Below are positions 11,312-22,925 of a stretch of 64,000 nucleotides of DNA, in pieces. The position numbers and the translations under genes are program-made. The stretch comes from Camelus bactrianus. Taxonomy: Eukaryota; Chordata; Mammalia; Artiodactyla; Camelidae. The stretch's first letter is position 1; each line of letters starts with the position of its first letter. The DNA lies in the NCBI RefSeq assembly GCF_048773025.1, contig NC_133573.1, forward strand, positions 1,875,001 through 1,939,000, given 5' to 3'. The notes below the pieces were generated by a model, which saw only the letters and a list, made by a program, of their open reading frames with translations, was not told where the DNA came from and searched no databases.

Positions 11312-12872
11312 GTTTTTGTTCTTGCTGTTGTGTTAGTTTCTGTTGTACAGTATAGTGATTCCGCTTTATGTGCATATTTTTCATATTATTTTTCATTACA
11401 GTCTATTACAAGATATTGACTGCATAGTTCCCTGTGCTCCACAGTAGGACCTTGCTTGTCTATTTTATATGTATCTGCTAATTCCAAACACCTGATTTAT
11501 CCCTTCCCTTCTTCCCCTTTGGTAACCTTAAGTTTGTTTTCTTTGTCTGTGAGTGTCTTTCTGTTTTATCATTTGTATCACTTATTAAAATTTCCACATG
11601 TAAGTGATCTCATATGGTATTTTTCTTTCTCTTTCTGGCTTACTTCACTTAGATTGACAATCTCCAGGCCCATCCATGTTGCTGCAAATAGCATTATTTT
11701 ATTCTATTTTTAGGGCTGAGTAGTATTCCCTTGTATAAATACACCACAACTTCTTTATCCAGTTATTTATCAATGGACATTTAGGCTGTTTCCATATCTT
11801 GGCTATTGTAAACAGTGCTGCTATGAACATTGGGGTGCAGGTGTCTTTTTGAATTAGCGCTTCCTCTGAATGTATGTCCAAGAGTAGGCTTGTTGGATCA
11901 TACGCTAAATCTATTTTTAGTTTTTTAAGGACTCTCCATACTGTTTTCCATAATGACTGCACCAATCTACATTCCCACTAGCAGTGTAGGAGGGTTCCTT
12001 TTTCTCCACAGCCTCTCCAGCATTTATTGATTGTGGATTTTTTAATGATGGCCGTTTTGACCAGTGTGAGGTGACATCTACAATTAGTTTTGATTTGCAT
12101 TTCTCTGGTAATTAGTGATACTAAGCATCTTTGCATGTGTCTATTGGCCATTTGTATGTCATTTTTGGAGACATGCCTATTTAGGTCTTCCATCCATTTT
12201 TTGGTTAGGTTATTTGGGTTTTTGTTGTTGAGTTGTATGAGCTGTTTGTATATTCTTGAAATTAATCCTTTGTCAGCTGCATCATTTGCAAATATTTTCT
12301 CCCATTCCGTAGGTTGTCTTTTCATTTGGTTTATAGTTTCCTTTGCTGTGCAAAAGCTTATAAGTTTAATTAGGTCCCATTTTTCACAGAACTAGAACAA
12401 ACAATTCTAAAATTTATATGGAATCACAGAAGACCCAGAATTGCCAAAGCAATACTTAGATAAAAGAACAAAGCTGGAGGCAGAACCCTGCCAGACTTCA
12501 GATAATACTACAAAGCTACAGTAATCAAAACAACGTGGTACTGGCACAAAAACAGACATGTGGATCAATAAAGCAGAACAGAGAGCCCAGAAATAAAACC
12601 ACAGACCTACGGTCAATTAATCTTTGACAAAGGATGCAATGGCGAAAAGACAGTCCCTTTGGTGAGTAATGTTGGGAAAGCTGGACAGTCGCATGTAAAT
12701 CAATGAGGTAGGAACACTCCCTCATGCTATACACGAAGATACACTCAAAATGACTTAAAGACTTAAACCATAAATCTCCTAGAAGAGGACATAGGCAAAA
12801 CATTCTCTGACATAAATCGTAGCAGGGTTTTCCTAGGTCAGTCTCCCAAGGCAGTAGAGATGTAAAAATAGT
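11312..12872 (-). mobile_element. LINE-1, 5' truncated with inverted 5' segment
   Basis: From 11312 to about 12380 the minus strand reads as L1 3' UTR and C-terminal ORF2. Open pieces include 11699-11965 and 11978-12325, the latter with W-E-K-I-F-A-N and [14 protein letters not shown]. From about 12383 to 12871 the adjoining ORF2 region runs on the plus strand ('ttcacagaactagaacaa', 'aaaacagacatgtggatcaa'). The two segments are neighbours in normal ORF2 with only about 30 bp missing. CATTT at the junction (12378-12382) is shared by both. This is the structure known from twin priming. No functional protein is possible. Confidence 0.88.
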
Positions 12873-13194
12873 TTTGAACTCACAAATGTCCTGAAAAAGT
12901 CTCAAGGAGGCCCAGAGTGCCACAAGCAAGATCTGCGAGAACAACTAGCCGGGAAGACGCAAATTCCCACTATGATGTACTTCACTACCTGTTCAGAACT
13001 TCAGTTTTGGTCTTTCTGTGTCTTCTGCCGTACACTGCATTCTTTAACAACGTCCATTTATTAATCCTTAACATGAGTATTTACGTCACGCCTTTGTGCC
13101 TGGCATTGGTCCAAGCCAACAGCAAAGGTACTAGCCTATCCTTGCCCCCATGACCTGAGCGTATGTGGAAATCTTGCCCTACAACTGACCGATC
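12873..13194. other. Unassigned sequence, possible MIR/L2 fragment near 13060-13130
   Basis: A 'gagtatttacg ... tgtgcctggcattgg' stretch weakly resembles the MIR 'tttattgagcac...tgtgccaggcac' core. The rest is unrecognised. Confidence 0.3.
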
Positions 13195-13460
13195 ATGACT
13201 GACTCATGCTCTTTCCTCCACCTACCCTGGTCTCCCTGCTTCTTCAAATGGAAAGCTCTTACTTATCCTTCAAATCCAAGGTCAACATTTCTTTCCGTAT
13301 GAGTTTTATCATGATGTTGTAATCAAATTTATGCTTGTTCATTACATTGCACAACACTTTACAAAATGTTCCATTACTATATTTATTTCTTTTTCTTTAT
13401 ATAAAGACAATTCACGAAAGTCACTGCATAATCCATATGAAAATAAAGTATCCTTGAGAC
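13195..13460 (+). mobile_element. LINE-2 (L2) 3' fragment
   Basis: The order 'catgctctttcctccaccta', 'tacttatccttcaaatcca' and 'ggtcaacatttctttccg' matches the L2 3' region, known as 'ctcctacttatccttcaag ... ctcaaatgtcacctcc'. It is diverged and non-coding. Confidence 0.6.
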
Positions 13461-14599
13461 ACTGAAGACAGTGTCCTGTTTGGAAAACGAGAGCTTGTAC
13501 TGTTTATGTTTTGTAGGTTGGGGGCCTCTTAGGGACAAGCAGGATGGTAACATTAAGTGGTGTGGGTGGGTATTCTATTTTCCAAAATCTCTTCTGTTTA
13601 AGAAGGTAGAAGGGGAAGCGTATCTGGATCCTAAGAGGAGAAGAGCCACAGGAATGGATGCCCAAGCAGATCCATACCCGGAGCCTTAGTGGGGCTGGTG
13701 CTGTTGGGAGAAGCGAGTTGTAGGAGACACAGCCCTGCACATCTGCTTGTCCTCCGTCTCCCTCTGGCCTTTAGAGGGAAGAGGCTTGTTTCCCAGTGAA
13801 GATCCAAGATGGCGGCCTTTTCTCCCTTGAAAATTGGACTCAAATGAAAATTCTACCCTGGACTTTTATGTAAGTCTTCCAAAATAAGATATGGTTCAAG
13901 CTGAATACTAAAAACTGGCACAGACTTCTCAAAACATTCTCTTTTGCCTTTATCCTCTGTTCTCCCCACAATATTGCAGAAAGGTCATATTAAACGGGAA
14001 ATAAAAAGAGAGAGGTTTTCAATCTCTCCCCGACAGTGCTGTTTTTCATAACATCCTCCTTACAAAGTGCAGTCCCTTTTTTCCATAGAAAAACACTGAG
14101 AGATAAACAAGATCCAAATCCATATTAGATTTGGAAAAGGAAAATCTGTGGGTAGAAAAAAATCTGCAAAACCATGGCATGCATTACGCTGTCAATATAT
14201 CAACCAAAAGGAAACTCAGCCTTTTATAAACACTGTAATGCTTGACAACCTTCCTGTGTAAACAAACGAAATGTCAGCCTTTTAGGGAGAAGAGTCATAG
14301 AGTTGCTTACTCAGGAAAGAAATAATGATTTAAAAGTGATTTTGGAATGACCTTCAGATTTTTAAGAAGGGGAAGTTGGATTCAAGGATGTAGTAAATTT
14401 AGTAGAATCATTTGATATGTGGATGGATAGAGCATTGATTCAGAATGGTGAATTTATGACTCAATTGTCCTTTCTTTAATTCACTTTATTTTTTATTTTA
14501 TTTTTTTCTTAATATATACCTTCTCAAGTTTTTTGTTTTTTGTTTTTTTTGGTAATTTTTTGTATTCTGTCTTTTTTGAAAATTAGGAATTTCAATGCA
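13461..14599. other. Unassigned sequence
   Basis: No gene recognised. It includes a slightly GC-richer patch (13600-13800) crossed by short frames on both strands and a T-rich run (14485-14570). Confidence 0.45.
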
Positions 14600-14798
14600 T
14601 TTTCTGGGGAGTTACTGTGTGCAGTTGTTTCTGGGTTCATTATGTCATTTAATCTTCACTACAGTCTTGTGAAGAAAACACCGTTACCCTCAGAATGTAT
14701 AAGACAGGGGAGGTTACCCTTAGAGTTTAAACACATTAGCAATGTCATACAAGTTTAACTGAAAGAGACAGAATTTGAAACCATGTCTCTTAACCCTT
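14600..14798 (+). mobile_element. MIR SINE (sense)
   Basis: The core signature is 'atgtcatttaatcttcacta' followed by 'agtcttgtgaagaaaacacc', 'cagaatgtataagacagggg', 'aatgtcatacaagtttaact' and 'gacagaatttgaaacc'. These match the MIR order 'tcatttaatcctcac ... tgaggtaggta ... aggtcacacagctag ... ggattcgaacc'. Ancient and diverged. Confidence 0.8.
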
Positions 14799-14805
14799 TT
14801 GTTTT

Positions 14806-14965
14806 ATGTTGATTATAGCTCAGTGGTAGAGTGAGTGCTTAACATGCACAAGGTCCTGGGTTCAATCCCCAGTACCTCCATTAAAAGATAAATAAATACA
14901 TAAACCAATTACTTATGCCTTCCCCAAAGAAAAACCAAACAACAAAAAACAAAGCAATAAAAATT
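14806..14965 (+). mobile_element. Camelid tRNA-derived SINE
   Basis: A box 'tagctcagtggtagag' (14816-14831) and B box 'gggttcaatcc' (14858-14868) are intact, followed by 'ccagtacctccattaaaag', an 'aataaataca' linker and a C/T-rich tail ('ttatgccttccccaaag'). The 5' end is somewhat changed compared with the other copies. It lies directly downstream of the MIR. Confidence 0.88.
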
Positions 14966-15475
14966 ATATATTTCTATAAATATACATATAGAAATCTAGA
15001 TCATATATTTCATGTCTTGTATTTGTATTTTATTGATTTCATAATAATATATTAATATAGCAATAATTTTGCAAATGTATTCAGAAGGTTTATTTTTTAT
15101 CTTGTAATATAATGATTATAGCATTTTCTAGTGAAACTCCATTCGGATATGATTAATCACATGTTCCATAAATGAAGGAGTGCATTTTGTTCCATTTGAA
15201 AACTACAGAAGTTTTACAAGTACCAGATATTAATTACTCCTAGTATTACTTTGAGAGAGACAAGTGTTACAGGGAAAACTATCATGAGAGAAGGTACTAG
15301 AAGACTTACGCTCTGTAAATATGCATTAATAGAATAGAAGAAACATACGGGCCTTGGAACAGCAGCGCAGACCTGGAGGCAAGTCTACCTGAACACTAGT
15401 GAAGTAGGCATTGTATTTTCTAGACAGTCAGGTATGAATCATAGTCCTTGTCCTGCTGCGTTTAGGATGCCCAGG

Positions 15476-15477
<2 letters not shown>
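14966..15477. other. Unassigned A/T-rich sequence
   Basis: Nothing recognisable, including upstream of the long A tract where the body of a retrotransposed element would be expected. Confidence 0.5.

Positions 15478-15518
<41 letters not shown>
15478..15518. repeat. Uninterrupted poly(A) tract of 41 bases
   Basis: Forty-one A residues in a row without interruption. Uninterrupted A tracts of this length normally mark a recent retrotransposition or an unstable microsatellite, but no SINE, LINE or recognisable mRNA precedes it. Confidence 0.95.
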
Positions 15519-15521
<3 letters not shown>

Positions 15522-16369
15522 GAGAACTGGCTCTTGTTTGCCCTTCCATCAGGGATTTCAATTCCCTGGTTGCCGACCAGGTCTGACCTTAACAGGCGAA
15601 GCCAGAGTACAAGGTCTCAGCCCTCCCAGCCCTCTGCATGCAGACCCCAGCCGCAGTGGGAATAATTTAGAAACATATGACAATGCAGAAGATTCAAGGT
15701 TTACTGGGAGCCTGACTTGGCTCAGGTGTACGTGCCACGAGATGATGGACCTGCGGGCCAGATAACACCTGCCAACCAGCGCTCACTCCTGCCTGCTCCG
15801 GGGCTCCTCTGTGTTCCGCTGCCTCTTCCCTGAGCAGCAGCAGCGCGTCTGGGCACGTGCTGCTCAGGCCTCTAACCACCACCACCACGAATGCATTTCC
15901 GGGAGAGGGCTGTGTCTTTTTTTTCAAAAGAAATATAATCCAATATGCTCTTTTGAATAACACATAGTGTATAAAGTAGCTAATGTCTTAGACAGATGTT
16001 AGGTCAAGGCTGACTCGTTCCTCTTCAAAAAGTTACAGACGTGGACCTGTGAAACAGGCATCTCAGTTTTCAGAGGCTAATGAAACACAGATACTTTTTC
16101 GGCTTTCTAGGCACATGCTATAGAAAACTTTCCATCTTGTCAAATCAGTTTGCGTCTTAAAAGCAAAAGGGAAAATGAGAAAGCACTGATACAATTAGGT
16201 ACGAGGCTATGTTGCGGTATTTTTATATTGAAGATTCCATGGACAGCATGTGTCCTGAGAGGAAAAAAGAAAGAAGTATGTTTCAAGGATTGAGATCTGC
16301 TTTCTGTTTCCCTCGTTTGATTTCGCTCTGAGCTGTTCCTCTTGGTTTATTGGGCCTGAGTACGTGATC
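15519..16369. other. Unassigned sequence
   Basis: No gene recognised. Short frames at 15538-15765 (+) and 15694-15963 (-) overlap and look like chance frames in moderately GC-rich DNA. Confidence 0.45.
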
Positions 16370-16800
16370 TAGCTGCGCGCCTCAGACGGATGACCGTGTG
16401 AAAGCGGAGACGTGTCGAGACGTCCGCGGCGTTCAGCGCCTCCGCAGGGCTCCGCTGCACTAGCTGCGCGGCTGCAGCCGGTCTGTTCCTCCGGCCAGGA
16501 GTTAGGTGCGCAGAGCAGGTGGCGTGAGTCACCGTCTCGCCCGGACAGGAGAGCAAAGGCACGAGCCACTGAGTTTGACTAACGGGAACCCGCAGGCCCC
16601 CACTTTACAGCGTGGGCTGTACCTTGCGACACAGAGGGCGGGGATACCCAGGAGTTCCTGGGAAAGCGCGCGGCCTGAGCCCCGGCGCCCGCAGCAGCGC
16701 GGCGCGGGTGCGCTGGGGGCCGGGCGAGGGAGGCGGCGCGGGGCCGCGTCCGGGACGGCGGAGCCGCACACCGCTGTCGGCCTTCCCTAGGCTCTGCTGA
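16370..16800. promoter_or_regulatory. Small CpG island with a TPA/AP-1-type site
   Basis: CpG dinucleotides and G+C rise sharply compared with both flanks ('agctgcgcgcctcag', 'gtccgcggcgttcagcgcc', 'gggccgggcgagggaggcgg'). A consensus AP-1 motif TGAGTCA sits at 16525-16531. Overlapping open frames on both strands (16347-16800) are explained by low stop-codon density. No splice-bounded coding exon is evident. It may be a promoter or a CpG-rich enhancer; the direction of any transcript is unknown. Confidence 0.65.
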
Positions 16801-17694
16801 GCACAGTGAGGAACCGTGGTACGTGGTTAACGTAAAGCCAAATCCACGCTGAAATGTGAGTTTATTCTCCTTGAAGGTACTGTGCTTCTAGATTTGCTTG
16901 CTTTCTACAACCACAGACACCAAGCATGTCCTACTGTGAGAACACTTCTGTAATAACACGAGAGAAGTGAGGCAGGCGGAGCTCCCCGAGAAGCGAATTT
17001 AACTTGCCTTCCACTGCGACCGCTGGTTTCAGATCTCAACCCCTCAAGGGACACACCTCAGTTTCGTTTGCTTAAGAAACAGGTACGGATAACCACAGCA
17101 AAAAACCAAAACAAAACAACCCAACAACAACCAAAAAAGCTCCCCACAAAACACAAAAACAAGATCAAACAAAAAGCCACAGCGTGTAGATTCTGTTAGT
17201 AGGTGATAAGCATTAAGACGTCTTGCTTTGTATTGCTTTGCAGCGTTTTCTGTTGTCCACACTACTGTATAATTTTTGTCTTCCTTCATAACTAAGATTA
17301 TCTATCTTCATTAAGGGTGTAGCCCAAATTAGAGTCTTTTTCTGTGGTTTCCATGGTGGAAAATGGAAAAAAAAAACTTTGAATTAGTTGGAAAACTAAT
17401 TTTCTCACTTTAAACTGTTTCCATCACTCACACAGTTAGAAATGAAAATTAGAATTAGACGATGCCTTGAAGAGGATCTCTATTTTTCATACATCACTGA
17501 CTGGTTTATAGTTAATGTCAAATAGTTCACTTAAAATAATTGAAATGTTTGCTAGAATAACATTCAAGGATTGTAAATGAAAGTTATGAGGGATTTGTAA
17601 AAATTTTAAATGTATATTATAGATTGAAAATTAAAATAGTGCAGTACATAGAATTAGCATGCTATGAATGTAACATTAAAAGTGACTGTGCGTG
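16801..17694. other. Unassigned sequence
   Basis: No gene or repeat recognised. An 'aacaacccaacaacaacc' A/C-rich patch lies near 17100-17170. Confidence 0.45.
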
Positions 17695-19645
17695 AGATGC
17701 CGTAACACCACACACAGAAAACCCCAGAGACTCCACACAGAAACCACCAGAGCTAATTAATGAATTCAGCAGGTCAGCAGGATACAAGATTAGCACACAT
17801 AAATGTGTTGTTTTTCTTTACACTAGCAGTGAAATATCAGATGAGGAAAGTAAAAAACAATCCCTCTTAAAATTGCATCAAAAAACCCCACTTAGGAATA
17901 AACTAGAGCAAGGAGGTGAAAACTTATGCAGAAAACTGAAAAACATTAATTAAGAAAATTAAACATGATTTTAATTTGAAGAAATGGAAAGATACCCCAT
18001 GCTCTTGGATTGGAAGAATTAATATTGTTTAAATGGCCAGACTACCCAAAGCAACCTACAGATTTAATGTGATCCCTATCAAATTACCTAGGACATTTTT
18101 CACAGAACTAGAACAAATAATCCTAAAATGTATGTGGAATCACAAAAGGCCCAGAATCGCCAAAACTACACTAAAGAAAAAGAAGAAAGCTGGAGGCATA
18201 CCCCTCCCACACTTGAGGCAATGCTACAGAGCTACACTGATCAAAACAGCATGGTGCTGGCACAGAAACAGACACGTGAATCAACTGGCCAGAAGGGGTG
18301 GCCCAGAAATGCACCCACAAGCTTACAGTCAGTTAGTCTCAGCAGAGGCAAGAATGTACAATGGAAAAATGACAGCCTCTTCAGCAAATGGCGTTGGGAA
18401 AACTGGACAGCTGCACGTAAACCAATGAAGTTAGAACACTCCCTTACACCACACACAAAAATCAACTCAAAATGGCTTAAATTTAAACATAAGACAAGAC
18501 ACTATAAACCTCCCAGAAGAAAACATTTGCAAACATCCTCAGACATTAATTTTAGCAACAGAAATAAAACCAAAACCAAACAAATTGTACTTAACTAAAC
18601 TTACAAGCTTTTGCACAGGAAGCTATAAATAAAATGAAAAGACAACCTATGGAATGGGAAAAAAGTGTTTGCAAATAATGAGACTGACAAGGGATTGATT
18701 TCAAGAATGTACAAGAGCTCATACAACTGAACAACAAAAAAACCAGACAACCCAGTCAATAATGGGCAGAAGACCTAGCTAGACATTTCTCCAAAGAAGA
18801 CACACAGATGGCCAATAGGCACATGAAAGGATGCTTAGTATAACTAATTACCAGAGAAATGCAAATTAAAACTACAATGAGATATCACCTCACACCAGTC
18901 AAAGTGGCCATCATTAAAATGTCCACAACCAACAAATGCTGGAGAGGGTGTGGAGAAAAGGGAACCCTTCTACACTGCTGGAGGGAATGTAGTTTGGTGC
19001 AGCCAGTATGGAGGACAGCATGGAGGTTCCTTAAAAAAACAAAGACCTACCATATGATCAAGCAATCCCACTCCTGGGCATATATCCGGAGAAAAATATA
19101 ATTCAGAAAGATACATGCATCCCAATGTTCATAACAGCACTGTTTACAATAGCCAAGATATGGAAACAACCCAAATATCCATTGACAGATGACTGGATAA
19201 AGAAGCCGTGGTGTGTTTATATAATGGAATACGACTCAGCCATAAAAAGAATAAAATGACGCCATATGCAGCACGTTGCTAGACATGGAGATTGTTGTTC
19301 TAAGCGAAGTGAGCCAGAAAGAGAAGGATAAATACCATATGACAGTGCTTATACGTGGAATCTAAAAAAAAAGAACACAAATGAACTTATCTACAAAACT
19401 GAAACAAACTCACAGGCATAGAAAACAAACATATACTTACCAGGGGTAAAGAGGGTAGGAAGGGATAAATTGGGAATTTGAAATGTGCAGCTCTTGGGGA
19501 GTGGTGGAAATGTCAGGTATCTTGATTGTGGAGGTGGTTCCATGGGTGTGTACACCTATCACAGTTCATCAAAGTGTGCATCAGAAATATGTGCGGTTTA
19601 CCGTACAGGAACCAGACCACAGTGAAGGGTAAAATAAAGGTTTAC
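17695..19645 (+). mobile_element. LINE-1, longest copy (ORF2 C-terminal half and 3' UTR)
   Basis: The sense strand follows ORF2 from about the region after the catalytic A-D-D block to its end, then a 3' UTR ('ggtggaaatgtcaggtatct', 'ggttccatgggtgtgtacac') and AATAAAGG near 19632. Recognisable protein stretches are 18033-18350 ([16 protein letters not shown]), 18340-18598 ([17 protein letters not shown]) and 18859-19101 ([24 protein letters not shown]). They lie in three different frames, so at least two frameshifts separate them. It is 5' truncated and cannot encode an active protein. Confidence 0.93.
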
Positions 19646-20659
19646 TCTATGTGTGGACATCACCTAGTTTTCTTTAATCAAATTATTTAATTCTGCTTAG
19701 ACCTTTTTTACAGAAAGTTGCTAAGTCCTCAAATCTGAAGTGTGCAATTTAGTCACAAGAAATACGCATTTTTATGATTATAATAATGGTGGTAAGCAGC
19801 TCAAAAATAGACGAAATGTACCAAAATAATTTGTGTTTGTTGTAAAACAAAATAAAATGCACTGACTTGCATGAAGCTAAGAATGAGAGTCTGCCATCCT
19901 TACCTCATCTGACCTCCAACGACGCCCACGCCTAACCCCCAGCTTGCAGCGCTGCTCACGGCTTAAAGTTACGCTTCAGACCATTTCCAGGCTTTATCCC
20001 ACACAAAACAGATGTATATACTAGATAATCCCCTAAGGCATGACTCGCTCATTTTAATGTTTGTAAGGATAACTTGTACCAGCTTTCACAAGACATGCAC
20101 CCTGAACTCTCAGTGGCTCAGCACCACATGCTGGTTTCTCAGTCATGTCCATTTGACGTGGTTTAGCTGAGGTTCTTCCACATTTTGGTCAGGCCCTTTG
20201 GAACACACAGCCTCAAAGGCCACTGCACTAGGGCATAAGAAACACCTAAGAGGCCACACCTGTCTCTGCTCAGAGGTGACACACATCACTTCCACTTACA
20301 ATCCATTGGCCAGAAGTTATCTTATCACTGAAACCTGCCATAAAGGAGGCCCAGACATGGAGTCTACCACCTGAATGTCCAGTAAGTGTTCACTGTCCTT
20401 CGCTTCCACTGAATGCCTTCAAGTTATCTCCCATGTTAGTATACACAGGTAGTCCAATAAGAGTTTTTAATCAAACAGCATTTTTCGAATATAAACTGCT
20501 TTCGAGCATCTGTTTTTTCGCCTAGAAGACATAAAACTTAAATCATCAGAGTCCATCTTTACTGCTATAAAATGGAATCACTAAACATCTGCCCAGATTA
20601 TTGAAGGTCTCTAAACACTATAATAAGAGGGGATAATAGGGATTTAGGACAAAAATATG
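19646..20659. other. Unassigned sequence with a probable unclassified dispersed repeat (20080-20420)
   Basis: The 20080-20420 part contains 'cacatcacttccacttacaa', 'tccattggccagaagttat' and 'ggcccagacatgg', motifs I associate with an old dispersed mammalian element ('...tcacttctgcccacattctattggcc...') but cannot name. The rest is unrecognised. Confidence 0.4.
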
Positions 20660-20912
20660 TCTCCTGGGGTGATACCCCATTGTAGTTTTATTTGCATTTC
20701 TCTGATAATTAGCGACATTGAGCATTTTTTTCATGTGCCTCTTGGCCGTTTGCATGTCTTCACTGGAGAATTGCTTGTTTAGGTCTCCTGCTCATTTTTG
20801 GGTTGGGTTGTTTGTTTTCTTGTTATTAAATTTTATGAGCTGTTTATATATTCTGGAAATTAAACTTTTGCCCATAGCATCATTTGCAAACATTTCCCCC
20901 ACTCCACAGGTG
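20660..20912 (-). mobile_element. LINE-1 ORF2 internal fragment (antisense)
   Basis: The plus strand reads 'gataccccattgtagtttta', 'tttgcatttctctgataatt', 'cgacattgagca' and 'ctggaaattaaac', the reverse complement of C-terminal ORF2. Neither the 3' UTR nor upstream ORF2 is attached, so it is truncated at both ends. Confidence 0.9.
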
Positions 20913-22735
20913 CTCAATTAACTTTCTCATCACTGTGCTGAGGAATTCAGCAGTCCTGCAGGTAAGGGGCCTCAGCAGCATTTCCTAAAGGAAAGACAAG
21001 CTGCAGAGAGGCTGCCCGATTCCACAGAGCCTGAAACAACCAGCTCGGCTCCGTGCTACTTGTGGTCAATAACCAGAACACAACAAGGACAAAGGGGCCT
21101 TTACGCCTCTGACCTCACACGTGAGCTGCTTCGCCCGCACTCACAATTCACCGCTGCCTTCTTTTCCCTTAATTACAGTCTCATTGAACTTTTATGTCCT
21201 TTTTGAAGTCTGACCATGAATCATTAGTTGCTTTTCTCTGAAATGCTCCCATTACAATGCTATTGATGGAAGCAACTTGTCTCTCTATAGTGTTAAAAAA
21301 TCACAAAATGCCATTGAAATAGGAAGTCAGTAGTATATTAAGATAGTTAAATTATAAAGTGTGAATGGTATTGATAGCAAAATATGACAATACTTGTTTT
21401 TAAAATTTCCTTCTTATATGTTGGTGTCTCTCTGATATTTTTGATGATCACTTAAAAAAAATCCCATCATTAAATTTACGCAATTTGATTTAAGATGTAT
21501 TACAAGTAGTTGATGCCAAATCTTTTTTTTTTTTTTTTTAATGATACCAAAGGACAGCAGATATACTTCCTTCCAAGTTTCATCCTTTGGTTAGTAATTT
21601 CTGCTCATTATCAGAAAAACGTGTTTTCTGGGGTGGACATGAAGAAGAGAGCCGGCTCAGCAGTGGTTAAGAAACAGGTTTACGGTGCTGTTTCCATCAG
21701 TGGAGCCACCGTGCATGAGAGCTGAGTCTCGCTGCAACTTTGGCAACTACTGTGATGGTATTTTGCAAGATGGGCTGGCTCAGGAACTGTTTTTCTAGTC
21801 CCCTCTAAAGGATCTTTTTAAAGTTAACACTCTGATTCTGTTTATGTGGCTGGCATAAATCTTTGCACACGTTGGAATATTATTTTAGATTTAGAGGCAT
21901 ATCTATTGCCTCCATTGTCTGATAACAAGGAGAGTGTCCTTTTCTTTCCTTTATATGATTTCTGAATTCCAAAGACGAGGACAATATCTGCAATAGAGAC
22001 TGACTGACTGAATGAGTAAAGCCATTTCTGTTTTATGACAGGAGGGTGAGTGCCTGAGGCACGTCTCACTCCCAGGTCTTCACGGTAGTTTTGATTCTCA
22101 TAACTGCACTGACTTGAGGTAATGGCAAATCACAAGATGCAGATACTGTTGCTTTGGGATAATGCATTAAACTTACAAGCCATGAACACTAATTTGAACT
22201 AGCTGATCTCTTCCTAGGATGCAGAGGAAATACGCCTTGATATCAGCTTGAGTTAGTGGAAAGGAAAGGTTCCACAACATATAGTGACAGAGAAAAAAAT
22301 AAAGTTTAATAGAAAAAATATAAAGCTCTCATAATTGGAAAGGCTGGAAAACTGGTGGCTTGTAAGACACAAGTGGTTACAAATGGGGGCTGGAGATACA
22401 CTGAGGCAAAATTCCCTGTGATATAAATTCACACAGTGTTCTAAGAGCACGACGTTTCCTTTAGAGATCTAAGTGCAGCCAACTAACAAACTATGTATAC
22501 ATTTACCCAGGTCGAATGATACTGACATTGGAGTGATATTGGATACTGGATAATCACTGAGGGATGAGAGAGATCCCACTTGCCTCTGGGAAGAAGAAAC
22601 CTAGAGAAGATTTTCTTAGTTTAAATAATAAATTATTCAGTGCATTTTATGATTGGCTTGTAAACACCACAAAATTATTGTAGAATGTTTGCAACAGTAT
22701 CTTCCCACTAAAGGCACAGCTATTTTGGCAGAGGC
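20913..22735. other. Unassigned sequence
   Basis: No gene recognised. A T-run at 21523-21539 and open frames of 65-75 codons (21510-21725 +, 21842-22069 -, 22253-22450 -) show no known domain. Confidence 0.45.
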
Positions 22736-22925
22736 GAATGGAGCCCACAGCCACGTGTGGTTGGAGTGGCCTTTCAGCAAAGCCACCTGGGTCCCTGGAC
22801 GGCCCCACAGTCAGGGCCTCGGACTCGGTGGGTTTCAGGGTGGGGCCCAAGAATTTGCATTTTAACAGGCTTCCAGCTGCTGCTGCTGCTGCTGCTGCTC
22901 TGGTGAACCATTGATGTAAGTTTTC
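22736..22925 (+). mobile_element. MER5-like hAT DNA transposon remnant
   Basis: 'acctgggtccctggacggcc', 'gtttcagggtggggcccaag', 'aatttgcattttaacaggc' and 'tctggtgaacca' follow the MER5A/B order (gggcctgggcccc ... ggggcccaagaatttgcatt ... gctgctggtccaggga). A GCT triplet run interrupts the position where the family usually has 'gatgctgatgctgctgg'. Confidence 0.75.
22876..22899. repeat. (GCT)8 trinucleotide run
   Basis: Eight perfect GCT units lie inside the MER5-like element. The family's own 'gctgatgctgctgg' segment is the likely seed for the expansion. Confidence 0.95.

Noticed and set aside
12525-12944. 139-codon minus-strand frame
   Set aside because: It is the antisense shadow of the inverted L1 ORF2 segment.
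15300-15518. Processed pseudogene ending in the 41-A tract
   Set aside because: The upstream sequence has no polyadenylation signal at the expected distance, no recognisable coding sequence and no flanking duplication.
18033-19101. Host genes of 80-156 codons
   Set aside because: These are pieces of L1 ORF2 in different frames with clear L1 motifs.
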